Shown: positions 35,120-48,377 of the stretch, in pieces
Layout of the letters: each line of letters starts with the position of its first letter
How positions within the stretch are numbered: the first letter of the stretch is position 1
From: Tridacna crocea
Lineage: Eukaryota > Mollusca > Bivalvia > Cardiida > Cardiidae
Assembly: GCA_943736015.1 (NCBI GenBank)
Contig: OX031066.1
Span: 11,970,245-12,034,244 of the forward strand
Reading direction: 5' to 3'
DNA length: 64,000 nucleotides
The notes under the pieces: generated by a model
What the model saw: the letters and a program-made list of their open reading frames with translations, nothing else
What the model was told of the DNA's origin: nothing
Database searches by the model: none
Program-made: the position numbers and the translations under genes

Positions 35120-36017
35120 AGATAATTCTTTTTTCAAATACATTTTCGTAGACATACATACAGACAGACAACCGAACTAGAAGTCAAACAGATAGACGGA
35201 CGAAAAGACACTCTAGCGGAAAAGTAGCTAGACATTGCAGACGAGGGCGGAAACGATAGTGACCAAGGTTTCATGTTATTCTTGGAAATGTCCACTTGAG
35301 ATCTCCGAGACAAATTGCTACTCAAAAGAAAGCCCCGCTTTTCAATTTCTTTCTTTCTTCCTATGTTATTTGTTTCTTTAGTTTTGTCATAAAAAGGGAC
35401 AAAAAGACAGACTCAAGGAGAAACTGTCTGAAAGCCTGAACAAACGACACACTGTTTTAGGGCACACCAAGTGACGGATTGTCAGCAAAAGAGACCCAAA
35501 TCCGGACTGCCATAAATACAGACGAATAATCTAAAGAGACTGAAAAATATCGGAATGCAAAATGAGATGTAGGGAAGAACTGCAAAGAGTGCTTTCCTGG
35601 AGTTTCTTACACCAGTACACCAGCACCATTTGGTTTAGCCAATCAGAATTTGTCTTACTTTTAAATTTAGAAAATTCAGGAGAATAAGACCAAGAATGTT
35701 TTTAAGAATGATTGGTGAATTTAGAGCCTGGTTAACAGCATTTTGCCATTTTCCCACAAAATTTTCCATTTTTTTTTTCTATAGGGCATGAAAAACTTGG
35801 GATTGTATGGTAAAGGTTTGATCTTATATCATTTTGTTCTTGGTTTTGTCGTGTTAATGACTGTTTTGTACATAATTTCAGCTGTACTAAGGTGGCCAGT
35901 GCACATATTTCTGCTTTTCAATACCTTTTCGAAGTTCAGACTTTGTCGGACATGAAAGACTGATGAAGAGGGAGGGAGCGAGGGGGGAAATGTAAGAGAA
36001 AGAGAGAAAGAAAGAAA

Positions 36018-36018
<1 letters not shown>

Positions 36019-36055
<37 letters not shown>
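36019..36055 (+). repeat. (GA)n tract inside right arm
   Basis: Separates terminal repeat from interior; counterpart of the CT-rich stretch at 4920-5030. Confidence 0.8.
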
Positions 36056-36057
<2 letters not shown>

Positions 36058-36109
36058 AGAAAATAAAGGAGAGAGAGGATATGAAAAAGAAAGAGAGCCA
36101 CTGCTTAGG

Positions 36110-37160
<1,051 letters not shown>

Positions 37161-37206
37161 AAGATTACAATTTTGGAAAAACAGTGCCAGTATGCCTCTG
37201 GAAACT

Positions 37207-37265
37207 GCGAAAAGTGTCAACCCTGGTCAGAATTGTGCAGTCTAAGCAGGGTTGACACTTTTCGC
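37207..37265. repeat. Hairpin repeat (gcgaaaagtgtcaaccct type)
   Basis: Arms gcgaaaagtgtcaaccctg / cagggttgacacttttcgc, 59 bp in total. Confidence 0.7.
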
Positions 37266-37504
37266 TTATAATGACATTTTCTGTACGAAAAGTGGTCATT
37301 GTACCTTGTTATAAAATCACTTTTGAATTATCAACTAAAACTGACCTGCACTATCGTTATGTTTTCATCTAAATTGATGTACAGAATTCCAAGATGATTC
37401 CTTTTTACGTAACGGGTCATTATAAATCAACTCTTGTCATTTGAGAAGAACATTTAATAACATTCATAACTCTGATAAAAACTGTCTGTTTAAAACTTGC
37501 CAAA

Positions 37505-38757
37505 CTAGAAGGCCCTGAAATCGCTCTACTGGCAGAGATTTTGCTTTTATGCTAGCATATATTATGAATTCATGATGCAAAAAGACAAAAACAAAAACAA
37601 AAAATGTGTTCTTGCAACTGGGCTTGAACCCATTAAAACAGCATATGCAGGCAAGCTGAATTGAACAAACAGTGAAAAAATTGAAGTGAAATTTCTTAAA
37701 TCTAAATGTTTGGAATCCAGGCTAATTTGATAGTGGTTCAAACTTTCATTATGCCTTGTATTAGCCAATCCTAGTATTTAAAAGAAATTTGACTGATATT
37801 GTAGACTCAGAAAACGATACTAAGTCATCAATTGGCTACTTTTCCTGAACAGCTAACTAGATTTTCAATCCCTAGATGAATCATTGCAAGTTTCAAAAGA
37901 ATTGGATCAACACTACGAGCTTCATTGCTAAACAAGAATGGGAAATTTTCAACTTTTCCCAAAGAGATTGTCAGATTTTTTTTTTTTTGAAAAATCAATA
38001 GGGTTCAAGCTGTTTATGATAAAAAGCTACTGTGCAAGTCTCATGGAAATCCAACCAAAAATGCTGACCTAATCATGTAAACAAGAAATGGAAATTTTGA
38101 ACTTTAATTGGCTACTTTTGCCATATTGTTTGTTGGATTTTTTTTTTTTTTCAAAATCAATAGGATTGAAGCTGTAGATGAGACAATGCAATTGTGTGCG
38201 TTTAAAAAAAATCTGATTACAAATGCAGACTTTATCATGTGAACAAGAACTGGAAATATTCAACTTGAAAATGGCTACCTATCCCATATTGTTTATTTGA
38301 TTTTTTTTTCAAAATCAATAGGGTTGAAGCTACTGGTGAGATAAACAAACTGTGCGAGTTTCATGAAAATGTGGCAATAAATGCAGAATTTTTCTTTTCA
38401 ACAAGAACTGGAGATCTTCAACTTGAAATGACTACTTTTCCCATATTGTTTGATAGTTTTTTTTTTTTAAATCAATAGGGTTGAAGCCACTGGTGAGATA
38501 AACAAACTGTGTGAATTTCATGAAAATCTGGCAATAAATGCAGAATTTTTCAGTACAACAAGAATTGGAAATCTTCAACTTGAAATGGCTACTTTTCCCA
38601 TACTGTTTGATGGATTTTTTTTCAAAATCAAAAGGATTAAAGCTATTGATGAGATAAACAAGAAAAACACAAATGGAAGGACAGACGGAGTACGGACGAA
38701 CTACGGAAACTCTGCCATGAGATAAGGTCTGCTGGCTTTCAGCCAATACAGCTAATA
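37505..38757 (-). mobile_element. Helitron-like element with tandem core, second copy
   Basis: Reads in reverse: CTAG end at 37505, ggccctgaaatcgctctact, then about six tandem units containing tcaatagggttgaagct, then the end tggctttcagcc at 38731-38745. It has more units than the copy at 1707. T-tract lengths differ between units. Confidence 0.65.
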
Positions 38758-38838
38758 AGAAATATCAAATTAGCAAATACAAAAAAAATGAAGCTCTTCC
38801 AGCGCCACAGGAGAAAATGATGACAGTCATGACTTTTG

Positions 38839-38901
38839 CGGATGGCATAAATCAAAGATCAGACTGCACAAAATGTCTGATCTTTGATTTATACCATCCG
38901 C
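38839..38901. repeat. Hairpin repeat (gatcagactgcac type)
   Basis: Arms gcggatggcataaatcaaag and its inverse with two mismatches. Confidence 0.75.
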
Positions 38902-38940
38902 TTGTTTAGTCAAGCATTTACAATCAAAATCTTTGTAAGT

Positions 38941-39168
38941 CTAACCCTTTCCCAAACAAGCCCTGGTTTTTACGTGTCTGCAGTAAAAGTCTTCTGAAAA
39001 CACTGTGAGAAAAGGAGAAATTGCTCGTAACGAGCAATTTCTCCTTTTCCCACAGTGTTTTCTACCCTTTTTGACAACTTTCTGCCATTTTCTCAAAATC
39101 TAAAATTGTCGTCTGCAAACTCTTCCAGTTTGGAAGAGTCCAAAATTTGTCGTTTTGGAAAGGGTTAA
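38941..39168 (+). mobile_element. Family A, CTCG-loop subtype
   Basis: Very similar to 12101-12328; cactgtgag / cacagtgtt shows a nearly compensated pair. Confidence 0.88.
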
Positions 39169-39394
39169 ATTACTTTTAGTACCATCGAAAGAAGTAGACA
39201 TTATTTTTTTGGCACTGAAAGAGTTAAAGGCCACATGCGGGTAAAAATACTCCGCTGCAATTGTTTAGTGAAAATCTAAAATTAAAAAGGGGCATAACTG
39301 TCAAATATACATGTACATTGATCGTTAAGGCCCTTCTTGCCTAGCTTCCCGTTTCGACAGTTTACAACTTGTCCAAGTTTGAAGTGAATATCAG

Positions 39395-39595
39395 TCATAA
39401 AAGAGATATGGCCAACAACAAGCCAAATGGGGCATTCGGACATTTGCGTAAAGTGTCAGACTTGGATTTGGCTGCACAATCCCCACAGGCTAATTCGAAA
39501 CAATTCTTTTTGCTTTTATATTATTTTCTGAGTTGCGAAAGTCTACTTTAAGACAAAAATTTGATGTAGTTGTAATATGCTGTCTCTGCAGACAT
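39395..39595. mobile_element. Family C element, decayed
   Basis: Ggggcattcggacatttgcg and a degraded hairpin remain; right half lost. Confidence 0.55.
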
Positions 39596-39651
39596 AGATG
39601 GTAAATGAGAAATTGCTCAATAGGAGTGATCTACTTTTCCAACAATAATCT

Positions 39652-39881
39652 TTAACCCATTACCACACAATCCCTACTTTTGACAACCCTCAGAAAGAAG
39701 CCTTTAGAAAACATTGTGGGAAAAGGAGAAAATGCTGGTAACCAGCATTTTCTCCTTTTACCACAATGTTTTCTACCCTTTTCGAAACAAATTTTAAAAA
39801 TTTCAGTTCCTTTTATATTGTCGTCTGCAAATGCTTTTGATTTGGACAAGCCTGAAATATTGTCGTTTGGTAATGAGTTAA
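39652..39881 (+). mobile_element. Family A, full copy
   Basis: Its right TTAA directly borders the Helitron-like tandem-repeat element that starts at 39882. Confidence 0.88.
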
Positions 39882-41120
39882 CAAGAGCGGCAAATTGTCG
39901 CAAGATACGCCCGTCTTACCCCAAGTTGTAAAGCTGGGGCATGCACCGGACAAAATTCAAGTATGAAAAATGACAAAGGGCAATAAGTAAAAAATTAAAC
40001 GAGCAAGAGTTATGATTCCTGTGCACTGCACTCCCCCTTGATGAGATCTATCCACCCATGAAATTTCATAACCCTAGCTAAAATAGTTTTGGAGATATGC
40101 TCCGGACAAAATTCAAGTATGAAAAACGACAAAGGGCAATAACTCAAAGATTAAGCAAGCAAGAGTATTGATTCCTGTGCACTGCACTCCCCCTTGATGA
40201 GATCTATCAACCCATGAAATTTCATAACCCTAGCTAGTATAGTTTGGGAGATATTCACCGGACAAAATTCAAGTATGAAAAACGAGAAAGGGCAATAACT
40301 CGAAAATTAAGCAAGCAAGAGTTATGATTCCTGTGCACAGCACTCCCTGTTGATGAGATGTATGCACGCATGAAATTTCATAATCCTAGGTAATATAATT
40401 TTGGAGATATGCTCCGGACAAAATTCAAGTATGAAAAACAACATAGGGCAATAACTCGAAAATTAAGCAAGCAAGAGTTATGATTCCTGTGCACTGCACT
40501 CCCCCTTGGTGAGATCTATCCACCCATGAAATTTCATAACCCTAGCTAGTATAGTTTGGGAGAATTGCTCCGGACAAAATTCAAGTATGAAAAACAACAA
40601 AGGGCAATAACTAAAAAATTAAGCAAGCAAGAGTATTGATTCCTGCGCACTGCACTCCCCCTTGGTGAGATCTATCCACCCATGAAATTTCATAACCCTA
40701 GCTAGCATAGTTTTGGAGAATTGCTCCGGACAAAATTCAAGTATGAAAAACAACAAAGGGCAATAAGTCAAAAATTAAGCGAGCAAGAGTTATGATTCTT
40801 TTGCACTGCACTCCCCCTCGATGAGATCTATCCACCCATGAAATTTCATAACCCTAGCTAGAATAGTTTTGAAGATATGCTCCAGACAAAATTCAAGTAT
40901 GAAAAACAACAAAGGGCAATAAGTCAAAAATTAAGCAAGCAAGAGTTATGATTCCTGTGCACTGCACTCCCCCTTGATAAGATCTATCCACCCATGAAAT
41001 TTCATAACCCTAGCTAGAATAGTTTTGGAGATATGCTCTGGACAAAGAACTCGACGCCGCCCGCCCGCCCGCCCGCCTGCCACGGGCGATCCCATAAGTC
41101 CCGTCTTCGGGAAAAAAGGA
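39882..41120 (+). repeat. Seven-unit tandem repeat in Helitron-like element
   Basis: Seven units of about 156 bp start near 39947, 40101, 40257, 40412, 40570, 40726 and 40882 with ccggacaaaattcaagtatg. Each contains gagttatgattcctgtgcac and tttcataaccctagctag. A (CCGC)n stretch and gatcccataagtcccgtc close the element. The 5' flank begins aagagcggcaaattgtcgc. Classification is by analogy with the copies at 1707 and 42309. Confidence 0.75.
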
Positions 41121-41960
41121 AAAAGCTATATTTCTATAGCTTTAAATTTCCTGCCTCTGTTTCCCTGTAACTCTGTTTCCTGCCTTTGTTTCCATGTGAT
41201 ACTGTGTCAGCAGCATTTGAATCATTTCACAGTAACAGTTCAAAGATCTATTTTTTTCTCTTCACCAATACTACCTTAAAAAAGTGTTACGTTTTACTTG
41301 TCTCTGTGCACCTGTAGTTTTACCATTGTGTGCAAAAAATTACATAGGTGCACTTTTGATTCAATACTCACGACAAAATTACATGCGCAGTACGATGTGT
41401 GCGAACATTTGTCATATACACCTTTGATATATATAAAGGATTCAGACAGAGACTGTTGTTGGACAAAACTGGACTTTGTGGATCCATAATTATGTGATAC
41501 TTTGCTAGGCGTGATCCATCAAGGAGATGCATTAAACCCCCTTATGCCAGAGCGTGACTCATGAAATAGAGTCATTCTCTGTAAAACTGGGGCTTAACAC
41601 ATCTGCGAAAAGCATTGACTCAGGTGAATGTGAACTACGGAAACAAGAAAATATGCTAACTTGAAGAAGCAATGAACAGTTATGAACAGTTTAAGAAGAA
41701 TTTTGAGCTATAAAACTAAGATCAAACAATTTACTAACATTTAAAGTCCCTTCAAACAAACACGAAAGGCATTTTCATTCCAGAAGCAAGACCCTAATAG
41801 TTGCCCTTGTCCAAAATATCTATGCAAAGTGCATGTTGCTGATCAAGATCAACTGCACATTTTGAGCTGTCAGATCTTAAACTACAAGTACATTGCCTGC
41901 AGAGGTGAATGTAGTAGTGACATGCACCATGAGGGTGATTTTTAGTTTATGAAAACACTA
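41121..41960. other. No gene recognised
   Basis: Unique AT-rich DNA with short chance frames only. Confidence 0.45.
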
Positions 41961-42189
41961 TTAACCCTTTATCACACAAATACAATTTTTGATGAACATG
42001 AGAAAGAAGCCCTTTGAAAACATTGTGAGAAAAGGAGAAAATGCTGGTACCAGCATTTTCTCCTTTTCCCACAATGTTTTCTACCCTTCCCAAGGCAAAT
42101 TTCAATTTTTCAGTCTCATTTATTTTTGTTGTCAGCAAATGCTTTCAATATGGACCAGTCTAAAATTTTCTTACATGGGAAAGTGTTAA
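41961..42189 (+). mobile_element. Family A, full copy, short loop
   Basis: Centre is gctggtaccagc (one AC pair shorter than gctggtaaccagc). Confidence 0.87.
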
Positions 42190-42308
42190 AGAAGCTGACA
42201 CAAATGATGAGTTATCAAACTGCATGTTCTAATCTTGTTCTACACTTGCTGGGAAGTGAACTGAAGCAGTGAAAAGCTCTTTCAGGGTTACTGGTAACTC
42301 TAGTTTAT

Positions 42309-44240
42309 GACAAGAGGGCCATTGGCCCTGGAACGCTCACCTTAGACTATAGCTTATGAGTGAAATTCAATTCTTTGAGCAACTTTGGTAAAGCTTTACC
42401 CAAGAAACATCCCTGCCAAGTTTCATGAAGACTGGCCCAGTGGGTTAGAAGAAGAAGAAGTTGAAAGAAATTGTTGACAGGCGACAGATGCCGAACATAG
42501 GGCAATCAAATATCAAAGCTCTACACCTTCCAATTTCAAAGAAGAATTTTGAATTTTCCTTCTTTGTCATATGTTCGAACTTGTGGTCCCCGGGGCTGGG
42601 TCAGTTTTAACCAAAGCAGCATCCTTGGAACAAACTTGGTAGAGGTCCACTCAAAGATTGAGTGGACCAAATATCAAAGCTCTACACCTTCCCATTTAAG
42701 AGAAAAAGAAATTCTTCTTTGTTCCAACCTATGACCTCCTGGGCATGGCAAGTTTTGAAGGCAGGGACATCATATGACCAAACTTGGTAGAGGTCCACTA
42801 GAAGATTCTGCATACCAGATATCAAAGCTCTGCATCTTCAAGCTTCAGAGAAGATTTCTAAAGTTTTCCTTCTTTGTTGCTATGTTCGAACCTGTGACCC
42901 CCCGGGGCAGGGCCAGTTTTGACCCCAAGGGCATAATATGAACAAACTTAGTAGAGGTCCACCAGGAGTTGCTACATGCCAAATATCATAGCTCTATGTC
43001 TTCTAGTTTTAGAGAAGAAGAATTTTAAAATTTTCTTTCTTTGTTCCTTTATTCGAACTTGTGACCCTCTGGGCGGGGCCACGGGCATGATTTAAACAAA
43101 CTTAGTAGAGGTCTACTAGGAGATGCCACATACCAAATATCAAAGCTCTACGCCATCAAGTTTCAGAGAAGAAGAATTTTAAAGTTTTCCTTCTTTGTTC
43201 CTATGCTCAAACTAGTGAACCCCGGGGTGGGGCCAGTTTTGACTCCAGTGACATCATTTGTATAAACTTGTTAGAGGTCCACTAGGAGATGCAACAGACC
43301 AAATATCAAAGCTCTATGCTTTATAATTACTGAGGAGAAGAATTTTAAAGTTTTCCTTCTTAGTTTCTATGATCAAATTTGTGACCCCCGGGGTGGGGCC
43401 AGTTTTGACCCCAGGGACATTTGAACAAACTTGGTAGAGGTCAACTAGGAGATGCCACATACTAAATATCAAAGCTCTACGCCTTCAAATTTCAGAGGAG
43501 AAGATTTTTAAAGTTTTCCTTCTTTGTTCCTATGCTAAAACTTGTGACCCCTATGGTGGGACCAGTTTTGACCCCAGGGGCATAATTTGAAGAAACTTGG
43601 TAGAGGTCCACTAGGAGATGCCACATATTAAATATCAAAGCTCTAGGCCTTCAAGTTTCAGCAGAGAAGATTTTAAAAGTTTTCCTTCTTTGTTCCTATG
43701 CTCAAACTTGTGACCCCTGGGGGTGGGGCCAGTTTTGACCCCAGGGATATAATTTGAACAAACTTGGTAGAGGTCCACTAGGGGATGCTGAATACCAAAT
43801 ATCAAAGCTCTAGGCCTTCAAGTTTCAGAAGAGAAGATTTTTAGTTTTCCTTCTTTGTTCCTATGCTCAAACGCATTATCTCCCAGGGCAGGGCCAGTTT
43901 TGATCCTAGGGGCATAATTTGAACAATCTTGGTAGAGGTCCATTAGGAAATGCTACATACCAAATATCAAAGCTCTACGCCTTCTAGTTTCAGAGAAGAA
44001 GATTTTCAAAGATTTCGTTTAATTTTTTCGTTTTGTTTCCATTGCAACCAGAATTATGGGTGGAATTAAATTCTTTGAACAATTTTGGTAAAGCTTCACC
44101 CAAGGAACATTCCTGCCAAGTTTCATGAAGATTGGCTCAGCGGTTTAGGAGACGATGTTCAAAGAAATTGTTGACGGACGCCAGACATTGGGCGATCACA
44201 ATAGCTCACCTTTAGCACTTTGTGCTAAGGTGAGCTAAAA
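42309..44240 (-). mobile_element. Helitron-like element with ten-unit tandem core
   Basis: One end has the hairpin gggccattggccc (42315-42327). The other has the hairpin tagctcacctttagcac / gtgctaaggtgagcta (44202-44236). Subterminal blocks (ctgccaagtttcatgaagac) are repeated near both ends. The core has about ten units of 155-160 bp (caaatatcaaagctctacgc, gttttccttctttgttccta, cttggtagaggtccactagg). No protein coding is seen. Its right end supplies the stop of the gene at 44225. Superfamily assignment is tentative. Confidence 0.75.
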
Positions 44241-45963
44241 ACACTATCATAGAAGACGTCATCAAAATCACTGCTATCAGTATCTGAGCTTGTAGTATCA
44301 GCAGCACTTTGATCCTCTCCCATTTCAGAGATATCTCTTCTGTTACGAATATGGTTAATTCTCATTTTTAGCAATGATTGTTTTAGGTTGGTTGATCTCA
44401 TTTTTAATTCCAGCATTTCATGTGCCAATTTTAAATGATTCTGAATCAACTTGATAGGAGCCTCCTCCATATCTTTGTCTGCTATAGTATCAGTTGTATT
44501 TTCTCCTGCTTTGATTTGATTGGCTGATGTATTTCTGACTGAAATATTTTCATCTTCACCTTTTGTCACTGTTGTGCTCATACTAGGATCTTTTTTGTCC
44601 CCTAATGTGATATTTTCACTATCCACACACTGCCTGTTATAATCATCAGTTGTTTTCGGTGTATCTATATTTTTTACCCCACATTCATTTACAGATGTGC
44701 AGAAGGTACCAGTCTGACCCTCCTTGTCTGGTATCTGGCTTTCAGACTCTGCTCTAGCTCGTTTCTCCCTAGGACTATGGATACTAGGGGTACAGTCTGA
44801 CAATGCCCTTTTGCGTAATAGCTCTGTTATCAGTCTGTTTGTGGTTGAATTACTGATGTGAAATTTACATGTCTTTTCCTCTCCATTTTTGTGAGATACC
44901 GGTGTTGTGTATGCACATGTGGTGTTTCCTGCGCTATCCATCTCTTCTGTTTGGGGTGTTTTGCTGTTCTTTGAGTTACATTTGCTATTCTGACCTACTT
45001 TTGGTAAATCATTTGTCTCTAATGCAGTGTGAACTTTTATTGACTCTCTGTTGGTGTGACTAGTGGGATCTGTATGAGAAGCACCAGCAGTTAGGTCATG
45101 AAGTAAAGGTGCTTGCAGGCTCTGTCTAATAGTAGGGTGTGACAAACTCTTGTTACTCTTTAAACTCAGAATCTTTTTGTCAGCAGAAGAATTAAGGAGG
45201 AAATATTTCCCATCCAGAAGTTTGATTTCCTGCCTGTAGGGAAATGATTTCATCATTGTATTTCCATCTTCTCGTCCAGTTGCAGGGCCCGCTGTCAAAA
45301 TGGCTGGTCGTGCTTTAGGTGCAGAAGTTTCTTTTTTCGTATCATCATTCATTTGCAAACTACTCGTTGAATATGACTTTTTTGCCCCAAGATATACTTT
45401 TGTATCAGTTGCATGTTTCGTTTCTTCACCAATTCTGGATGTCAACTCAGCAAGTGCTTGTAGGCTACCAGTGTCAATGTTGCAAGGATGCAACGATGCA
45501 GTCTTCCGAGTAACACCTCGAACAGGTATATCATTGGATTTGTCAACATTTTCATGTTGTAGGATCTGAGAAGAACATGACTGACTGGTTACTGTTTTGA
45601 TGCCTCCATGTTGCTTTCTGATAGGTTCAACAGCTGCAACATTTCCTCTGGACGTAGGGAGCAATGAAGAAGACAGTGATGTGAGTATCCGATCTGTACT
45701 AGTTTTAGGCCTAGTGATAGGTTTTACAGGGTTTGTGGTCAAATCCATGCCAGGTTTTACGTTATTTATCATAAAATCATTTTGTGCTACAGAGCTAGCC
45801 AAGTTTTGTCTCATACCACTTGGCTGAATTAGATTAATGGGTGGCCAAGGCAACACTGGTCTAACTGCCATCCCAGCTGGGAGTCTAACAAGGCTTGGTA
45901 AATGTTGAGAGTAAGGAAGACTATGAACAATAGTCATTGGTATCTCTAATTGATCCTGAATAT
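44225..45963 (-). CDS. Unrecognised nuclear-type protein, terminal exon
   Basis: A 1739-bp terminal exon on the minus strand follows the acceptor catccttgcag and enters in phase with two bases completing a codon. It encodes 578 residues. The N-terminal 70 are hydrophobic and Pro-rich (LPSLVRLPAGMAVRPVLPW). The middle is Ser/Thr/Lys/Asn-rich and probably disordered. A basic cluster near residue 398 (SPREKRARAE) looks like a nuclear localisation signal. Residues of about 503-543 form a basic amphipathic coiled-coil segment (IQNHLKLAHEMLELKMR). The tail is acidic and Ser/Asp-rich (DTDSSDFDDVF). The family is not recognised. The last three codons (Ser-Ser-Pro) and the TAG lie inside the terminal hairpin of the repeat element at 42309-44240. 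The sequence upstream of 45963 in the same frame is intron containing a family A fragment, not coding. Confidence 0.85.
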
Positions 45964-46009
45964 CTGCAAGGATGAAACAGTTTCTTATGTGTATATGACA
46001 CTTTTTGTT

Positions 46010-46130
46010 AGCATAGAAAACATTTTGACAAAAGGTGAAATCCCGAGCAATTTCACCTTGTGCCACAATGTTTTCAAAAGGCTCCTACAAGCAATGTGTA
46101 GAAATTAGTATCTATGGAGTAAAAGGTTAA
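46010..46130 (-). mobile_element. Family A, subtype C, half copy
   Basis: The hairpin arm reads aaaggtgaaat...atttcacctt instead of ggag/ctcc; end 1 (agtatctatggagtaaaagg) matches 50699-50924 inverted. It lies in the intron upstream of the 45963 acceptor. Confidence 0.75.
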
Positions 46131-46560
46131 GCTCTCATTTGTCAGAGAGCGTTTTATTCAATTAAATAAAACACTCAGATGGTCAGTGTATTTCATATGT
46201 ATTCTTAAATGTTCTTTTTGACATAATATTCTTCAAAAATATGAATTCTATTTTCAAACACTTTGGTATTTGATAGAAATGGAAAAATTTTATTCAAACA
46301 GAGCAATTTCTGGTAATCAGCTGTGGGGAAAAAAATTGTCATTGGGTAGTAATGAAAGAATCATATCCTCATACTTGCCTTCAGATTGTCCAGATTTCCA
46401 AGAAATTGTTATCCCATGGGATGGAATAGGTTAACCCTTTCCACGTGTCCAAGCCCAATCCTTACAATTTCAGTAATGAAAGTGGATGTTAATTGAATTC
46501 CATCAGGGTGGCCTATTCATAATAATCCTCCAGTAGCAGACAACTATTTTCAATAGCAGT

Positions 46561-46758
46561 TGTCAAGATTCAAAGCATTTGCAGATGACAAAATTAATGT
46601 GGTTGAAAAATTGAAATTTGTTGTTGGAAGGGTAGAAAACATTAAGGGAAAAGGAGGAAATACTGGTCACTAGCATTTTTTCTCGTTTTCCAACAATGTT
46701 TTCAAAAGGCTTTCTTGCATAGGATTGTTAAAAGTTGGTATGTGTGTTAGAGAATTAA
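46561..46758 (-). mobile_element. Family A, diverged copy
   Basis: End 2 partly lost; its final TTAA is shared with the next copy. Confidence 0.72.
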
Positions 46759-46983
46759 CTCATTACCAAACAACAAAATTTTTGGCTCATCCAAACCGAA
46801 AGCATTTGCAGACGACAAAGTAAAAGTGACTGAAAATCTGAAATTTTCTTTGTGAAGGGTAGAAAACATTGTGGGAAAAGAAGAAAATGCTGGTTACCAG
46901 CATTTTCTCCTTTTCCCACAATGTTTTCTGAAGGTGTCTTTCTCAGGGGCTTCAAAACTAGGAATTGTGTGGTAATAGGTTAA
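46755..46983 (-). mobile_element. Family A, full copy
   Basis: Shares TTAA 46755-46758 with the preceding copy; hairpin nearly perfect. Confidence 0.87.
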
Positions 46984-47138
46984 AGGTACATTGAATAATA
47001 GATTTGGCCCCCCCCCCCCCCCACCTTCCCTCTTTTTCTAAAAATCTAGAAAAAGAACTAAACATAACTTTTTCCCCTTTCAAGAAAATTTGCTGATAAC
47101 TTTGTATCTAGTACTGAGTGATAAATATGATGATTTAC

Positions 47139-47248
47139 CTGGTAAAAACTCTGAAGGTGCAGTAGAGGTTGCTGATGCTTTCAGCAACTTTCTGGGCATG
47201 GGCTGGGTCAACCTTTTCAATTTCACAGGTTTCAGGTTTAACTCACAC
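47139..47248 (-). CDS. Minus-strand gene, internal exon (basic segment)
   Basis: This 110-bp exon has a donor (accag|gtaaat) and an acceptor with a moderate pyrimidine tract (tttatcttgaag). Entering with one base and leaving with one base, it joins in phase to both the 49831 exon and the 45963 exon. It encodes a basic, Pro-rich stretch (LKPVKLKRLTQPMPRKLLKA). A second frame is also open over most of the exon (EIEKVDPAHAQKVAESISNL) and looks coding-like, but it would need a different acceptor and runs into stops in the next exon, so the first frame is preferred. Confidence 0.65.
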
Positions 47249-47529
47249 CTTCAAGATAAAAGATACTTCAACAACAATTTAAGTCCTTCCTAAACAATGT
47301 TGAGTTGAAGGGATCCTGAGGTAAAAAATGTAAGAGAAAAAGAAAAAGGTAGTGAACAGTATTTTCATCTTTTGCCCCTATATTTTCAGCTTTTTCAAAG
47401 GCTCTCAAATCCTATGATGCACATTTGATTTGTAGAGTGAAAATGTTTCAAATATAGGTGAGTCTAAATTTTTTTTGTTTGTGAAAAGCGGAGGACAAAT
47501 TTTGAGATTTGTCCAAATAAAAAGGATGT

Positions 47530-47758
47530 TTAACCCTTTCCCAAACGGCAAATTTTGGACCATACCAAACTGAAAGCATTTTGCAGATGACAACTTAACA
47601 GTTGCTAAAAAGATGATTTTTCTACATGATGGGGTCGAAAACATTGTGGGAAAAGGAGAAAATGCTGGTTACCAGCATTTTCTCCTTTTCCCACAATGCT
47701 TTCAAAAGGCTTCTATTCCTGACCCGTAAAAACCAGGGATTGTTTGGGAAAGGGATAA
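47530..47758 (-). mobile_element. Family A, full copy
   Basis: Lies 282 bp from the 47248 acceptor in the same intron as 47770-47997. Confidence 0.87.
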
Positions 47759-47769
47759 ACAAACGTTAC

Positions 47770-47997
47770 TTAAGCCTGTACCAGACGACACAATTTTAGT
47801 CCTGTCCAAACTGAAAGCAATTGAAGATTACAATTTCAGTGTAGCTCAAATGGTGCAACCGTTTATTGATAGGGTAGAAATCTTTGAGGGAAAAGGAGAA
47901 AATGCTGGTTACCAGCATTTTCTCCTTTTACCACAATGCTTTCAAAAGGCTTCTTTCCAAAGGTCGCCAAAGAAGGGATTGTGTGGTAATGGGTTAA
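47770..47997 (-). mobile_element. Family A, full copy
   Basis: Twelve bp separate it from the preceding copy in the same orientation. Confidence 0.86.
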
Positions 47998-48013
47998 AGC
48001 ATTAACTTTTTAT

Positions 48014-48152
48014 AGAAACAAGTGGAAACACATTGTAAGAAAGGGAGAAAATATGGATTACCAGCATTTTTTTTTCTTTTTCCCACTATCATGTATTCAG
48101 GAGCCTTCTTCCTCAAGGTAGTTCAAACTTGGGATTATTTGTTAAAGACTTC
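48014..48152 (-). mobile_element. Family A, half copy
   Basis: Degraded hairpin plus end 1. Confidence 0.6.
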
Positions 48153-48377
48153 ATCCATTACTGTACTATTACAAATATCAAAACAAGAAAAAGTTGATGC
48201 AAAGCATCAAAGTCGCCGCAAAAAAAATTGTTTTATGCTTCAAGAAAGCCAGGGCAAGTAAGTAAATGTCAGTTTTCATCAGTAGATTTTTTAACACATT
48301 ATGAAATTATGTGAATAGTAACCTATATCAAAACTTGTCTTCTGTTACAGTATCTAATACCCTAGCACAGCGCTCTC

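Noticed and set aside
40000-41040. CRISPR-like array (regular repeats)
   Set aside because: Units of about 156 bp are repeated over their whole length with no unique spacers; the context is eukaryotic.
45300-45827. Plus-strand frames opposite the 44225-45963 exon
   Set aside because: Shadows of the long minus-strand coding exon.
46755-46955. Repeated frames encoding [20 protein letters not shown] and similar peptides throughout the window
   Set aside because: They are translations of the family A hairpin; the same peptide appears on both strands because the DNA is palindromic.
47090-47293. Plus-strand frame beginning MLITLYLVLSDKYDDLPGKN
   Set aside because: Antisense of the minus-strand exon 47139-47248; no splice or start context of its own.
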